Origin: an uncultured bacterium
Lineage (GTDB): Bacteria; Verrucomicrobiota; Lentisphaeria; Oligosphaerales; Oligosphaeraceae
Direction of reading: 5' to 3'
Length of the DNA stretch: 35,655 nt
NCBI GenBank assembly: GCA_902776645.1
Contig: CACYQT010000045.1
Location: forward strand, 1-35,655
The translations under genes and the position numbers were made by a program. Every line of letters starts with the position of its first letter. Positions within the stretch are counted from its first letter, which is position 1. Below the pieces are notes generated by a model. The model was not told the DNA's origin. It made no database searches and was given only the letters and a program-made list of their open reading frames with translations. Shown piece by piece: positions 8,560-17,049 of this stretch.

Positions 8560-8724
8560 CTAGCATTCTAGTATTCTAGTATTCTAGCGGTTCTAGAAAT
8601 TCTAGCGGTTCTAGAAATTCTAGCGGTTCTAGAAATTCTAGCGGTTCTAGAAATTCTAGCGGTTCTAGAAATTCTAGCGGTTAGAAATTCTAGCGGTTCT
8701 AGAAATTCTAGCGGTTCTAGAAAA
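8560..8724. repeat. CTAG-rich tandem array: 18-bp unit, 8 copies, between convergent genes
   Basis: After a short run of CTAG-containing 9-mers (8560-8580), the unit attctagcggttctagaa repeats at 8581, 8599, 8617, 8635, 8653, 8671, 8687 and 8705. The 8671 copy is 16 bp because it lacks CT. Each unit is itself an inverted repeat, TTCTAG-CGGTT-CTAGAA, and neighbouring units can also pair through CTAGAA-A-TTCTAG. The array fills the whole gap from the plus-strand stop (8557-8559) to the minus-strand stop (8725-8727). Confidence 0.97.
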
Positions 8725-10344
8725 CTAGAAATCAATCAGCGTCTTCGGCCCAAGCATGCCGTGCGGATCAAAAAGCGCCTTGACAGCGCGCATTTCCTCC
8801 ACGCCTTTCTTGCCGATCAGCAGTTCCAAAAAGTTCGTCTTCAGCTTGCCGATGCCATGTTCGGCGGCGGGGGAACCGCCCATCGCCACAACGCGTTTCG
8901 CCAAATCAAAATACAGCGCCTTTCCTTTCGCATATTCGTCTGGATTGCGCGGCAAGATGTTCACATGCAAATGGTTGTCGCCAACATGACCGAACGTCAC
9001 ATAGCGCAGTCCGGCAGCTCCTAATTCTTCATGGAACATGGCGACGTATTCCTCCAGACGGTCATCTGGCACCGCCATGTCGGTGCCCAATTTCGTCAAC
9101 GTCGGATATTGACGGCGAATCTGCGCAATCAGACCGTTGACGGTTTCCGGCAGCGCATGGCGGAACAGACGAAGCCGTTCACGCGTATCGTTCTCCGTTG
9201 CGCACCAGCACTTTCCGGCATCGCCGCCCAGTGAGCGGATGATTTCCTGAAGGCGTTGCAAAACGGCATGTTCATCCGCCACGGCGCAACCGACATCCAG
9301 AAAGACGCCATGCCGCATGTTGTCTTCCAGACAGGACGGAACGCCCGATGCCGCGCCAAGCAAGCGACGGCGCTCCCGCAGCATGTCCAACGCATCCGCG
9401 CCGAAATATTCCACGGCTTCCAATCCAAGTTGCTTGCGTTCAGCACGTAGCGCATGGACGAAAGTCAAGGCGGTCGCTTCGTCCGCCCAGAAGCACATCA
9501 CCATGATGCTCCGCTCCGGTCGCGGCACAAGCCGCAATTCCACATCCGTCACGACGCCCAGCGTCCCTTCCGAACCGATGAACAAATCCATCGCGTCGCG
9601 CCCGCCGGAAAAATATCCCGCCGCGCTCTTTGTCTTCGGCCATGGATACGACGGCATTCTGCCGTTTAAGATCTTACCATCAGGCGTTTGCAACAGGAAT
9701 GAGCCATCATCATTGGCGATCCATTCGCCACGACGTAGATTCAGTTCGGAACCATCCGCCAAAATGACATGCATCGCTTCCACGTAGGGACGCGTCGGAC
9801 CATAGCCGAACGTATGCGCTCCCGACGCGTTGCAGGCGACCGTGCCGCCAATGGACGCGCTCGTTTCCGTCGGATCCGGCGGATAGAACAATTTGGCCTC
9901 GCGCAGTTCGGTCAACAGCGCCCTGCTCTCTTCCGGCCAATTGGCCGAATCCGCGAACATGCCTGTCTGCAAGGACTTCTGCAAATCACCCAAGCGGACT
10001 CCCGCTTCGCAACGGACGAAAAATTCGCCGCGTTCATTTTTGCGAAGGCCGAGCACATGGTTCATCCGCTCCAAACTCAGAACAAGCCCCCCGTTCGGAA
10101 CGGCGGCGGCCGTAATGCCTGTCCGCGCACCGGAAATCGTCACACTCCAGCCATTTTTCGTGGCTTCACGCAATGCGACCGCAACTTCTTCAGCATTCTG
10201 CGGCAAGGCGATGCAATCCGCATCGCCTTCCTTGCGGGATTCGTCGCTGAAATATTTCCGCCATGACGACAACGCCTCGCCGACGACCATCTGCGGCGTT
10301 CCGCCCGCAGGCGTCCAACTGGCTTTCACAATATTCCCGCTCAT
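8725..10344 (-). CDS. FAD-linked 2-hydroxyacid oxidase/dehydrogenase (GlcD / D-lactate dehydrogenase type)
   Basis: The 539-aa protein has an N-terminal FAD-binding type 4 (PCMH) domain, with ISGARTGITAAAVP, TSASIGGTVACNASGAHTFG and GSEGTLGVVTDVEL. Its C-terminal FAD-oxidase domain ends in FGHVGDNHLHVN and the EHGIG motif. Relatives oxidise glycolate, D-lactate or other D-2-hydroxyacids and pass electrons to a carrier. The substrate is not decidable here. A longer frame begins with TTG at 10365, but AAAGGA at 10353-10358 lies 8 bases before ATG 10344, so I place the start there. It follows the serine acetyltransferase gene by 34 bp on the same strand. Its TAG stop lies at the edge of the CTAG array. 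Confidence 0.9.
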   Translation of the reverse strand: MSGNIVKASWTPAGGTPQMVVGEALSSWRKYFSDESRKEGDADCIALPQNAEEVAVALREATKNGWSVTISGARTGITAAAVPNGGLVLSLERMNHVLGLRKNERGEFFVRCEAGVRLGDLQKSLQTGMFADSANWPEESRALLTELREAKLFYPPDPTETSASIGGTVACNASGAHTFGYGPTRPYVEAMHVILADGSELNLRRGEWIANDDGSFLLQTPDGKILNGRMPSYPWPKTKSAAGYFSGGRDAMDLFIGSEGTLGVVTDVELRLVPRPERSIMVMCFWADEATALTFVHALRAERKQLGLEAVEYFGADALDMLRERRRLLGAASGVPSCLEDNMRHGVFLDVGCAVADEHAVLQRLQEIIRSLGGDAGKCWCATENDTRERLRLFRHALPETVNGLIAQIRRQYPTLTKLGTDMAVPDDRLEEYVAMFHEELGAAGLRYVTFGHVGDNHLHVNILPRNPDEYAKGKALYFDLAKRVVAMGGSPAAEHGIGKLKTNFLELLIGKKGVEEMRAVKALFDPHGMLGPKTLIDF

Positions 10345-10352
10345 TCCGAAGT

Positions 10353-10358
10353 TCCTTT
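10353..10358 (-). promoter_or_regulatory. Ribosome binding site deciding the start of the FAD-linked oxidase
   Basis: AAAGGA on the minus strand lies 8 bases upstream of ATG 10344 and inside the longer frame that would start with TTG at 10365. This argues for the ATG. Confidence 0.65.
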
Positions 10359-10378
10359 GTTCCAATCACTTCAATCCG

Positions 10379-11353
10379 TCAACGCTTCTCTTCAACGCCA
10401 TGCGATTTACGTTGCGTAATCGACAACTCCGCGGGGGAGACCGTCACTTTGCTGTACGGCGGCACGGATTCGGTCAGCCAGACGTTGCCGCCGATGATGG
10501 AATGGTGGCCAATCGTCACATCGCCCAAAATCGACGCCTCGGAATAGATTGTCACCTCGTCTTCGATGTTCGGATGCCGTTTGCGCCCTTTGATGATCGC
10601 CCCGCAAGCGTCCTTCGGGAAGCTCAGAGCGCCCAACGTCACACCTTGGTAAAGCTTTACGCGTGCGCCGATGACGGCGGTCTCACCAACCACCACGCCC
10701 GTGCCGTGGTCGATGAAGAACGATGGCCCGATGGTCGCGCCTGGATTGATGTCGATTCCCGTAATGGTATGGGCGTATTCGCTCATGACGCGCGGAATGA
10801 AGGGAATCTTCGCCGCGTACAGTTCATGGGCGATGCGGTGGACGCTGATCGCCTTGAAGCCCGGATACGCCAAGATGATCTCGTCCAACGACTTGGCGGC
10901 CGGATCGCCGTCCAGCGCCGCCTGCGCGTCCGTCAACAGGATTTCACGGATTTCCGGCAGTTTCATCATCAGCCGTTCGGCGATCTCCTCGCCGTTGGCG
11001 AAGCAATCGTCGGCGTTTCCGTTTGCGCAGTTGAACGCAAGGGCATGCGTCAGCTGGGAGGAAAGTTCGCGGAAAACATTGTTCACCATGCTACCCACGG
11101 CGAAATACTGCTCCGTCGTCGTGAACGACCGTTTTCCCGTATAACCGGGGAAAACCAAATCCAGCAGCTGCTCCAAGACGTTGAAAATCGCCTCGCGTTG
11201 CGGCATGCCGCAGCGTTCGTTGTAGTTCACGCCGATTTCATTCGCGTAGCTTCCGCAGAGGCGCTCCGTCAGGCTGCGCGCCTTCTCGTCCGTCCATGAC
11301 GTCCCGTTCAGCCACTTCGACAATTTATAACTTAGATTCCGCTTCGCTTCCAT
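10379..11353 (-). CDS. cysE: Serine O-acetyltransferase (CysE/EpsC type)
   Basis: The 324-aa protein has a helical N-terminal half and a left-handed beta-helix C-terminal half. The latter has hexapeptide repeats and the serine acetyltransferase signature FFIDHGTGVVVGETAVIG, followed by LYQGVTLGA. It makes O-acetylserine from serine and acetyl-CoA, the first step of cysteine synthesis in the cytoplasm. The length exceeds the ~270 aa of E. coli CysE because of a longer helical N-terminus, as in the longer EpsC-type enzymes. No cysteine synthase gene is visible nearby. It is co-oriented with dtd (61 bp upstream) and the FAD oxidase (34 bp downstream). Confidence 0.9.
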   Translation of the reverse strand: MEAKRNLSYKLSKWLNGTSWTDEKARSLTERLCGSYANEIGVNYNERCGMPQREAIFNVLEQLLDLVFPGYTGKRSFTTTEQYFAVGSMVNNVFRELSSQLTHALAFNCANGNADDCFANGEEIAERLMMKLPEIREILLTDAQAALDGDPAAKSLDEIILAYPGFKAISVHRIAHELYAAKIPFIPRVMSEYAHTITGIDINPGATIGPSFFIDHGTGVVVGETAVIGARVKLYQGVTLGALSFPKDACGAIIKGRKRHPNIEDEVTIYSEASILGDVTIGHHSIIGGNVWLTESVPPYSKVTVSPAELSITQRKSHGVEEKR

Positions 11354-11414
11354 TTCAAGATGCCTTGATTTCGTTTGTTTTCGGTCGCGCAGGAGCGCGC
11401 CCCTCCCGTTGCCG

Positions 11415-11852
11415 TCATTTCTCCAACATCAGCGTGACCGGACCGTCGTTGATGAGCAACACCTTCATGTCCGCCCCGAAACGCCCCGTCTCCACATGCA
11501 CGCCTGTCTCGCGCAACTTATTGACAAAATAATCGTACATCGGTTCCGAAACACTGCCAGGCGCCGCGTCGACAAAACTCGGGCGACGCCCTTTCCGCGC
11601 ATCGCCGTACAACGTAAATTGGCTGACCACAAGCAGTTCGCCGCCGACATCCAGCAGAGAACGGTTCAACTTCCCTTCGTCGTCTTCGAATATGCGGAGA
11701 TTCACGAACTTGTCCACGAGAAAATCCGCCTCCGCTTTCGTGTCGCTATGCGTCACGCCGAACAGCACGAGAAAGCCTTTGCCGATCTTCCCGACGCATT
11801 CGCCGTCTATTGTAACCGACGACTCCGTCACTCGCTGCACCAATGCACGCAT
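11415..11852 (-). CDS. dtd: D-aminoacyl-tRNA deacylase
   Basis: The 145-aa length is standard for DTD. The two active-site motifs are intact: SQFTLY at residues 77-82 and NDGPVT near 135-140. The enzyme hydrolyses D-amino acids wrongly attached to tRNA (and glycine from tRNA-Ala) in the cytoplasm as a homodimer. The start codon lies only 4 bp after the maf stop, indicating an operon with maf. Confidence 0.96.
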   Translation of the reverse strand: MRALVQRVTESSVTIDGECVGKIGKGFLVLFGVTHSDTKAEADFLVDKFVNLRIFEDDEGKLNRSLLDVGGELLVVSQFTLYGDARKGRRPSFVDAAPGSVSEPMYDYFVNKLRETGVHVETGRFGADMKVLLINDGPVTLMLEK

Positions 11853-11856
11853 ATCA

Positions 11857-12435
11857 TCACCATTCCATTTTTTCCAGCCGTTCGACGACTTCCTCCACGG
11901 GAAGGCCGATCACATTGCTCATCAAACCGTCCACCCGTTCGACGAGCATCTCCCCATGCGACTGGATGCCGTACGCTCCCGCCTTGTCTAGCGGATTCGT
12001 CAAACGGACATATTCGTCTATGATATTGTCCGTCAACGTCTTGAACGTCACATGGGAAGCCGCGAGCCATGTATCCGCATGGCCGCGGCCGTCAATCAGC
12101 GTCACGCCTGTCAGCACGACATGCGTCCGTCCGGATAAATCACGCAAGAAGCGTTTCGCCTCATCAAGACTCTTCGGCTTCCCCAGAATCCAGTCGTCAA
12201 GAACCACGACGGTATCCGCTCCAAGTATCACCCGTCCAGGATGATGCGTTTCCGCGGCACGGGCCTTCAGGCAGGACAGCCGTTGGACGAGATGCTCGGC
12301 CGCCTCGCCGTCGAGCCGCCGTTCATCCGTCTCATACGCATGGACTTCGAACCGGACGCCCGCCTCGGCAAGCAGTTCGCGCCGCCGAGGCGAATTGGAC
12401 GCCAGAATCAATATTTTTTCCGAATTGTTTTGCAA
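11857..12435 (-). CDS. maf: Maf family nucleotide pyrophosphatase
   Basis: The 192-aa protein has the Maf signatures ASNSPRR (residues 12-18), GADTVV with the catalytic Asp at about 74, and GKP at 85-87. Family members hydrolyse dTTP, UTP or modified NTPs and are thought to clean the nucleotide pool. The start is a TTG (12435-12433), supported by AAAAGGA 6 bases upstream and by the absence of an ATG before the conserved ASNS motif. It is coupled to dtd by a 4-bp gap. A 26-bp repeat array separates it from the upstream GDPD gene. Confidence 0.94.
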   Translation of the reverse strand: MQNNSEKILILASNSPRRRELLAEAGVRFEVHAYETDERRLDGEAAEHLVQRLSCLKARAAETHHPGRVILGADTVVVLDDWILGKPKSLDEAKRFLRDLSGRTHVVLTGVTLIDGRGHADTWLAASHVTFKTLTDNIIDEYVRLTNPLDKAGAYGIQSHGEMLVERVDGLMSNVIGLPVEEVVERLEKMEW

Positions 12436-12472
12436 TTTGGATCCTTTTGTTTAGGGAGTGGCGCAGGCATCC

Positions 12473-12536
12473 CGCCGTCGCTACATCCAACGGCGAGACG
12501 CCGTCGCTACATCCAACGGCGGGACGCCGTCGCTAC
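12473..12536 (-). repeat. 26-bp hairpin-forming tandem repeat (GTAGCGACGGCG family), 2.5 units
   Basis: Units at 12473-12498 and 12499-12524 differ by one base, and a partial unit runs to 12536. On the minus strand each reads GTAGCGACGGCG then TCTCGCCGTTGGAT. ACGGCG and CGCCGT can fold with a 3-base loop. The array begins 1 base after the TGA stop of the GDPD gene. Diverged relatives lie at 28017-28084. Confidence 0.9.
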
Positions 12537-12537
12537 C

Positions 12538-13386
12538 TCAGAGCTCCTTCACCTTCATGCCGCGGCCTTTGTAGTATTCGCGGATCGGCAGCATCCAGTC
12601 CGTCTGGACGATGTCGTACTTCTTGTCCGCCAGCCAGCCCCAGCCGTCGTCCATTTTGCCGATGATGGACACGTCGTCCGAATGGCCCGCCGACAACTGC
12701 TTCTTGTAATTATAGATGATGGCGTTGACCCACAGCAGGAGGCCATGCTTGTGCATCTTCTCGATGTACTCGTCCGACGCCGTCTCTTCATCATCCTTGT
12801 CGAAAAGCACTTCCGCACCGATGAAATTCAGTTTGCGCGTCAGCAGCATGTCCGTGATCTTGTCGTTGCTCTGGATGATCGGCATGTACGGCAGTTCGGG
12901 AGCGTAGTCTTCAATCTGCTTGAACCATTCTTCCTTCGGCGACGTCTTCACAATGACTTGATCCTGCACGCCATGGCGGCGGATGCAGTCCGTGATCTCC
13001 GGAATCGCCGTCCAGAATTTGTCGACGTTGATGAAGCAGCGGTTTTTGAAGAGATCGAAGATTTCATCCAACGTGCTGACGGGGCATTCCGTGGGCGTTC
13101 CGTCTTGGTTCACAAAGCGCAACTGCGCAACTTCGTCCGCCGTCATGTCCTTGATATAACGGCTGCTGCGTAGATGGGCGGGCTCCATTCCAGGATGGAA
13201 GACGAACAGCTTGCGGTCTTTTGAAACCGACACGTCGATCTCCATGATGTCCGCGCCCTGCAGCAATGCCGCTTCATAGGACTGGATCGTGTTGCACGGG
13301 ATGTTGCCGCCGGCCGTGCCGCGATGGGCGGCGATCAGCAGATGGTCTTTTGCGGCTTCATAAATCTTTTCGCTCGTTTCCTGCAT
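12538..13386 (-). CDS. Glycerophosphodiester phosphodiesterase family protein, second paralogue
   Basis: The 282-aa protein has the GDPD landmarks HRG (residues 21-23), CNT replacing the usual ENT, EIDV, and HPG in place of the HD motif. The metal site (E-x-D) remains, but two first-shell positions deviate. That may mean altered activity or a different phosphodiester substrate. There is no signal peptide. AAGGAG lies 7 bases upstream of the ATG. It is divergent from the triple-domain gene at 13522. Similarity to the GDPD at 2438 is limited to the fold motifs. Confidence 0.82.
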   Translation of the reverse strand: MQETSEKIYEAAKDHLLIAAHRGTAGGNIPCNTIQSYEAALLQGADIMEIDVSVSKDRKLFVFHPGMEPAHLRSSRYIKDMTADEVAQLRFVNQDGTPTECPVSTLDEIFDLFKNRCFINVDKFWTAIPEITDCIRRHGVQDQVIVKTSPKEEWFKQIEDYAPELPYMPIIQSNDKITDMLLTRKLNFIGAEVLFDKDDEETASDEYIEKMHKHGLLLWVNAIIYNYKKQLSAGHSDDVSIIGKMDDGWGWLADKKYDIVQTDWMLPIREYYKGRGMKVKEL

Positions 13387-13434
13387 TTCAATACTCCTTG
13401 CAATGGTTTTTCTCGCCTTTCTTGCTCAGGCGAC

Positions 13435-13463
13435 TTGACTTTTCTTCTTTGAAAACATACTTT
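13435..13463 (+). promoter_or_regulatory. Possible promoter for the GH13-MBL-SGNH gene
   Basis: TTGACT (13435-13440) and TACTTT (13458-13463) are 17 bases apart in the AT-rich divergent region, about 60 bp before the start codon. The -10 match is weak, and CATAAT at 13465-13470 is an alternative. Confidence 0.3.
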
Positions 13464-13521
13464 TCATAATGACATTACTATACCACTATTTTAAGAAACT
13501 ACGTAATCAGAGGAAAACCAA

Positions 13522-16500
13522 ATGACAGGAAAAATCACATTGGCAGCTTTCGCCGTCATGACGGCTTTCCAATTCAGCCTTGCATTGGAGAAAAACATGA
13601 TTCCCATCATCCTTGACGCACAGCCCAAATTCGCCATCGTCCTCCCGCAGAACGCGGACGACCAGACAAAAGCCGCCATCACCAGATTGCAGGCATTCCT
13701 GCAGCAAAAATATCATGCGAAGCTTCCGGAAGATGCACAATCCGCTCTGCCCAAGATTCTTGTGAACCCAAACGCGCCGTCTTTCGAACCGCGCGACTAT
13801 CGGATTTCCTTCCAGAATCCAACTCAACCGTCCATCGAGGCAGGCTCCGCCGTCGCTCTCGAAAGGGCTTTGAACACGCTTGTCACGGAATTTGCGACGG
13901 CGACAGAGTTCGCCGTTCCGCAAGGCACTGACATCCATTACAAATTCGCGGAGCAACGGCTGGACAATTTTGTTCTTCTTCCTAAATACCGCCATAGCAA
14001 GGATATGAAGCTTGAACCATCGGATGCGGAAGGCAAGCTCATGACGCCCGATTGGGTGAAATCCATGGTATTGGTCGAAATCCATCTGGAAACCGCTTCG
14101 CTTGGACGGACCTTCAACAAGGCCCTGCCGCTGCTCGACCACTACGCGTCGCTCGGCGTCAACGCCTTGTGGCTCTGCCCCGTCTATGAAAAAGGCCCCG
14201 GCGGCAACGGCTACGGCAACCAGGGCGTCCATCGGCTCGAACCCGCCTACGCGGAAACGACGGACCAGCAGGCCGCCCGCCAGTCGCTCCGCCGTCTCGT
14301 GGACCAGGCCCATCAGCGGAACATCCACATCCTGCTGGACATCATCACATGGGGCGCCATGACGAACTGCCAGCTCATCAAAGACCATCCGGACTGGTTC
14401 AGCGGCAAGGCGTGGGGCAATGAAGCCTTCAACTGGAAAAATCCGGAATTCGTCGAATGGTTCATCCAGAACACCGTCGATCTCGTTCTCGCCACCGACA
14501 TCGACGGTTTCCGCTGCGACTGCGAGCCCTATCACGCAGGCTACAAGAACTTCGCGGAAATCCGCAAGCGCCTCGCGCAGAAAGGGAAGCACATCATCGC
14601 CATCGCGGAGGACTGCAACGACCGGCAGGACGCCTTCGACATGGAGCAGGACGGCGTTTTGGACTACAGCAAAATGCATCGCGGCCAGCTCTACCAGAAT
14701 CCCGTCAATTTCTTCGCGGACGGTCTGCTGGACATCGTCGACTCCTGCAAAAACGGCAAAGGCCTCGGACCAGCCAACTTGCAGAATGACGAAGCGAAAC
14801 GCGGCACGTTCCGCTTCTATCCGAACTGCATCACCAACCACGACTACCAGCAGCGGAATGTCTGCGGCGACCGCCTGAAGATCAATTACGCCGCCGTTCT
14901 CGCGCCGTTCATTCCCATCTGGTTCCAAGGCGACGAATTCGGCCTCACCTCCCGCAAGATGGTCATCTACCATCAGGAGACGGACTACAATCTCGCCAAC
15001 CAGCCCGCCAACGCCTTCTTCATGGAGGACGTCAAGAAGGCTCTCGCCATCCGCCGCCAGTTCCGCGACATTTTCGAATACTATCCGATCAACCATCGAG
15101 AGACGAACATCTGCAAAACCGAAGTGGATGGATTGAAAGGACTTACCGCATACGCCCGCTTTGCGGGCGGCAAGGCGGTCATCGTCGTTCCGAATCCGTC
15201 GAAAGATGCCTACGGCGACTTCACCGTCAAGCTTCCCGTGCAGGAGGCGGGCCTCGCCATGACGGCGGCCACCAACATCACGGATCTGCTCCATGACCGT
15301 CCCATCACCATGAACCAAGGCACTTACACTTTCAACGCCATCATTCCGCCACGCCACGTCGGCGTCTATCTCGTTTCCAATGAAAACCCGCAAGTCGAAC
15401 AAAAGAAACAACTTATGGACAACATCAGCACACCTCTGGACGACATCGAACTCCAGCCGGGCGAATTCGCCTGGTATCATCTTGGGCAGCAGGGCTTCCT
15501 CCTGAAGCTCGGCAAGACGGTCATCTCCGTCGACGCCTATCTCACGCCAAGCAAGGCCCGCCAGATTCCGCCGCTCCTCTTCCCCGCGCAGTACAAAAAA
15601 GTCGCCGCCGCTCTCGGCACCCATGATCACAGCGACCATATCGACCGGCCGCTCTGGCCCAAGCTCGCCGCGGCCAATCCAGACCTTAAATTTATTATTC
15701 CCGCGGATGTTTTCCCGCAAGTCCAGAAGGCGACGCAAATCGCGGCAGACCGCTTCCTCGGCCTCACGGACGGCACATCCGTCACGATCGGCGACGTAAA
15801 AATCACCGCCATTCCGTCCGCCCATGAATTTCTGGACCGCAATCCGCAGACTGGCAACTACCCGTATCTCGGCTATATCATCGAAGGCAACGGCGTCCGA
15901 ATCTACCATGCGGGAGACACTTGCGTCTATGAAGGCATGCTCGACAGACTCCGCCGCTTCTGCCCGCTCGACGCCGTCATGCTGCCCATCAACGGACGTG
16001 ACGCGCGCCGCCTCGGCGGCAACTGCATCGGCAACATGACCTTCCAGGAGGCCGCCGATCTCGCGGGAGCCATCCGCCCGCGCCTCTCCATCCCCGCCCA
16101 TTTCGACATGTTCAAAGGAAACACGGAGAACCCGCAACTGTTCATCGACTACATGAAAGTCAAATATCCGTCGCTTGCGACGACCATTCCCGTTCCAGGC
16201 GAAGTCCATCATGTCAAGGCATTTACGCCTGAACGTTCCTGCACGCCGCGCACGAAGATCGAAAACGACTGCTATGACTGGTTCGAACGTCATAAGGAAA
16301 AATGCGAAGCCGCCAAAAAGCATCGCTACGACATCGTCCTCATGGGCGATTCCATCACACACTTCTGGGAGACGCTGCACGGCCCCGAATCATGGAAGAG
16401 ACTGTTCGCCAACCGCGACGTCCTCAATCTCGGTTTCGGTTGGGACCGCACATGCAATCTCATCTATCGCCTCGAAAACGGTGAATTCGCAAATCAAAAG

Positions 16501-16893
16501 CCCAAAGTATTCGTTCTACACATTGGAACGAACAATCTGACACAGACGGCCAACTATCCGGGCGACACGCCCGAACAGGTCGTCAAAGGCATCCTCTCCG
16601 TCGTCGAACACGTGCAGGCGTCTTCGCCGAAAACACGCATCGTCGTCATGAAGGTCTTCCCGCGCGGCCTCAACAACGAGCCGTATCGCGATAAGATCAA
16701 CAAACTGAACGCTTTGCTCACGGCCGAATGCCGCGGCTTGACGAACGTCACGCTTCTGGACATCGGTCCGCGCATGATGAAGGACGGCGAACTCAACACA
16801 TCGCTCTACCGCGACAACTGCCATCTCAATGAAAACGGCTATGCCGTTTGGTCCGAAGCACTTGAAGCCATCTTCAAAGAAGAGGAGCTCTGA
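13522..16893 (+). CDS. Secreted triple-enzyme fusion: GH13 amylase-like + UlaG-like metallo-beta-lactamase + SGNH/GDSL hydrolase
   Basis: One uninterrupted 1123-aa frame follows a likely signal peptide (residues 1-22). Residues ~27-141 resemble the non-catalytic N-domain of GH20/GH67 enzymes. Residues ~175-618 are a GH13 barrel with GFRCD (nucleophile D333), IAE (acid/base E363) and NHD (D441), so the catalytic triad is intact, although the first conserved region lacks its His (LLDIITWG). Residues ~632-905 form a UlaG-type MBL fold with HDHSDH (701-706), H768, HAGD (796-799) and H860. Residues ~910-1123 are SGNH: GDS (942-944), G971, GTNN (1002-1005) and DNCH (1098-1101). All three active sites look complete. 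GAGGA lies 7 bases before the ATG. A periplasmic or extracellular role in breaking an ester-decorated glucan is inferred. Confidence 0.9.
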   Translation: MTGKITLAAFAVMTAFQFSLALEKNMIPIILDAQPKFAIVLPQNADDQTKAAITRLQAFLQQKYHAKLPEDAQSALPKILVNPNAPSFEPRDYRISFQNPTQPSIEAGSAVALERALNTLVTEFATATEFAVPQGTDIHYKFAEQRLDNFVLLPKYRHSKDMKLEPSDAEGKLMTPDWVKSMVLVEIHLETASLGRTFNKALPLLDHYASLGVNALWLCPVYEKGPGGNGYGNQGVHRLEPAYAETTDQQAARQSLRRLVDQAHQRNIHILLDIITWGAMTNCQLIKDHPDWFSGKAWGNEAFNWKNPEFVEWFIQNTVDLVLATDIDGFRCDCEPYHAGYKNFAEIRKRLAQKGKHIIAIAEDCNDRQDAFDMEQDGVLDYSKMHRGQLYQNPVNFFADGLLDIVDSCKNGKGLGPANLQNDEAKRGTFRFYPNCITNHDYQQRNVCGDRLKINYAAVLAPFIPIWFQGDEFGLTSRKMVIYHQETDYNLANQPANAFFMEDVKKALAIRRQFRDIFEYYPINHRETNICKTEVDGLKGLTAYARFAGGKAVIVVPNPSKDAYGDFTVKLPVQEAGLAMTAATNITDLLHDRPITMNQGTYTFNAIIPPRHVGVYLVSNENPQVEQKKQLMDNISTPLDDIELQPGEFAWYHLGQQGFLLKLGKTVISVDAYLTPSKARQIPPLLFPAQYKKVAAALGTHDHSDHIDRPLWPKLAAANPDLKFIIPADVFPQVQKATQIAADRFLGLTDGTSVTIGDVKITAIPSAHEFLDRNPQTGNYPYLGYIIEGNGVRIYHAGDTCVYEGMLDRLRRFCPLDAVMLPINGRDARRLGGNCIGNMTFQEAADLAGAIRPRLSIPAHFDMFKGNTENPQLFIDYMKVKYPSLATTIPVPGEVHHVKAFTPERSCTPRTKIENDCYDWFERHKEKCEAAKKHRYDIVLMGDSITHFWETLHGPESWKRLFANRDVLNLGFGWDRTCNLIYRLENGEFANQKPKVFVLHIGTNNLTQTANYPGDTPEQVVKGILSVVEHVQASSPKTRIVVMKVFPRGLNNEPYRDKINKLNALLTAECRGLTNVTLLDIGPRMMKDGELNTSLYRDNCHLNENGYAVWSEALEAIFKEEEL

Positions 16894-16900
16894 GCAGCTG

Positions 16901-16928
16901 AAAGCTAAAAGCGTAAAGCTTAAAGCGA
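16901..16928 (+). repeat. Heptanucleotide tandem repeat AAAGCNN, 4 units
   Basis: AAAGCTA, AAAGCGT, AAAGCTT, AAAGCGA run in series 7 bases after the stop codon of the triple-fusion gene. The CAGCTG lead-in resembles GAGCTG before the 3193 copy. Confidence 0.88.
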
Positions 16929-16970
16929 ATGCAGGCCTGTTCAAAGCGTAAGACTTATGGCATAAAAAGG

Positions 16971-17006
16971 GACTAAAACGACAGAAGAGACAGAAGCGAC
17001 AGAAGC
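16971..17006 (+). repeat. Nonamer tandem repeat GACAGAAGC, 4 units
   Basis: Units GACTAAAAC, GACAGAAGA, GACAGAAGC, GACAGAAGC follow one another without gaps in the intergenic region. Confidence 0.85.
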
Positions 17007-17049
17007 GACTCTGCATCTTTGTATTTTTGTGTCTTTACAATAACTACAA

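Noticed and set aside
8560..8724. CRISPR array
   Set aside because: The units abut with no variable spacers and are only 18 bp. No cas gene is near.
9893..11299. 468-aa plus-strand frame
   Set aside because: It crosses the FAD oxidase and serine acetyltransferase genes in antisense and has no recognisable motif.
13507..16380. 957-aa open frame on the minus strand
   Set aside because: It lies entirely antisense to the triple-fusion gene, whose plus-strand frame shows three sets of catalytic motifs. The antisense product is Arg/Val/Asp-rich without any domain. High GC codons create such shadows.
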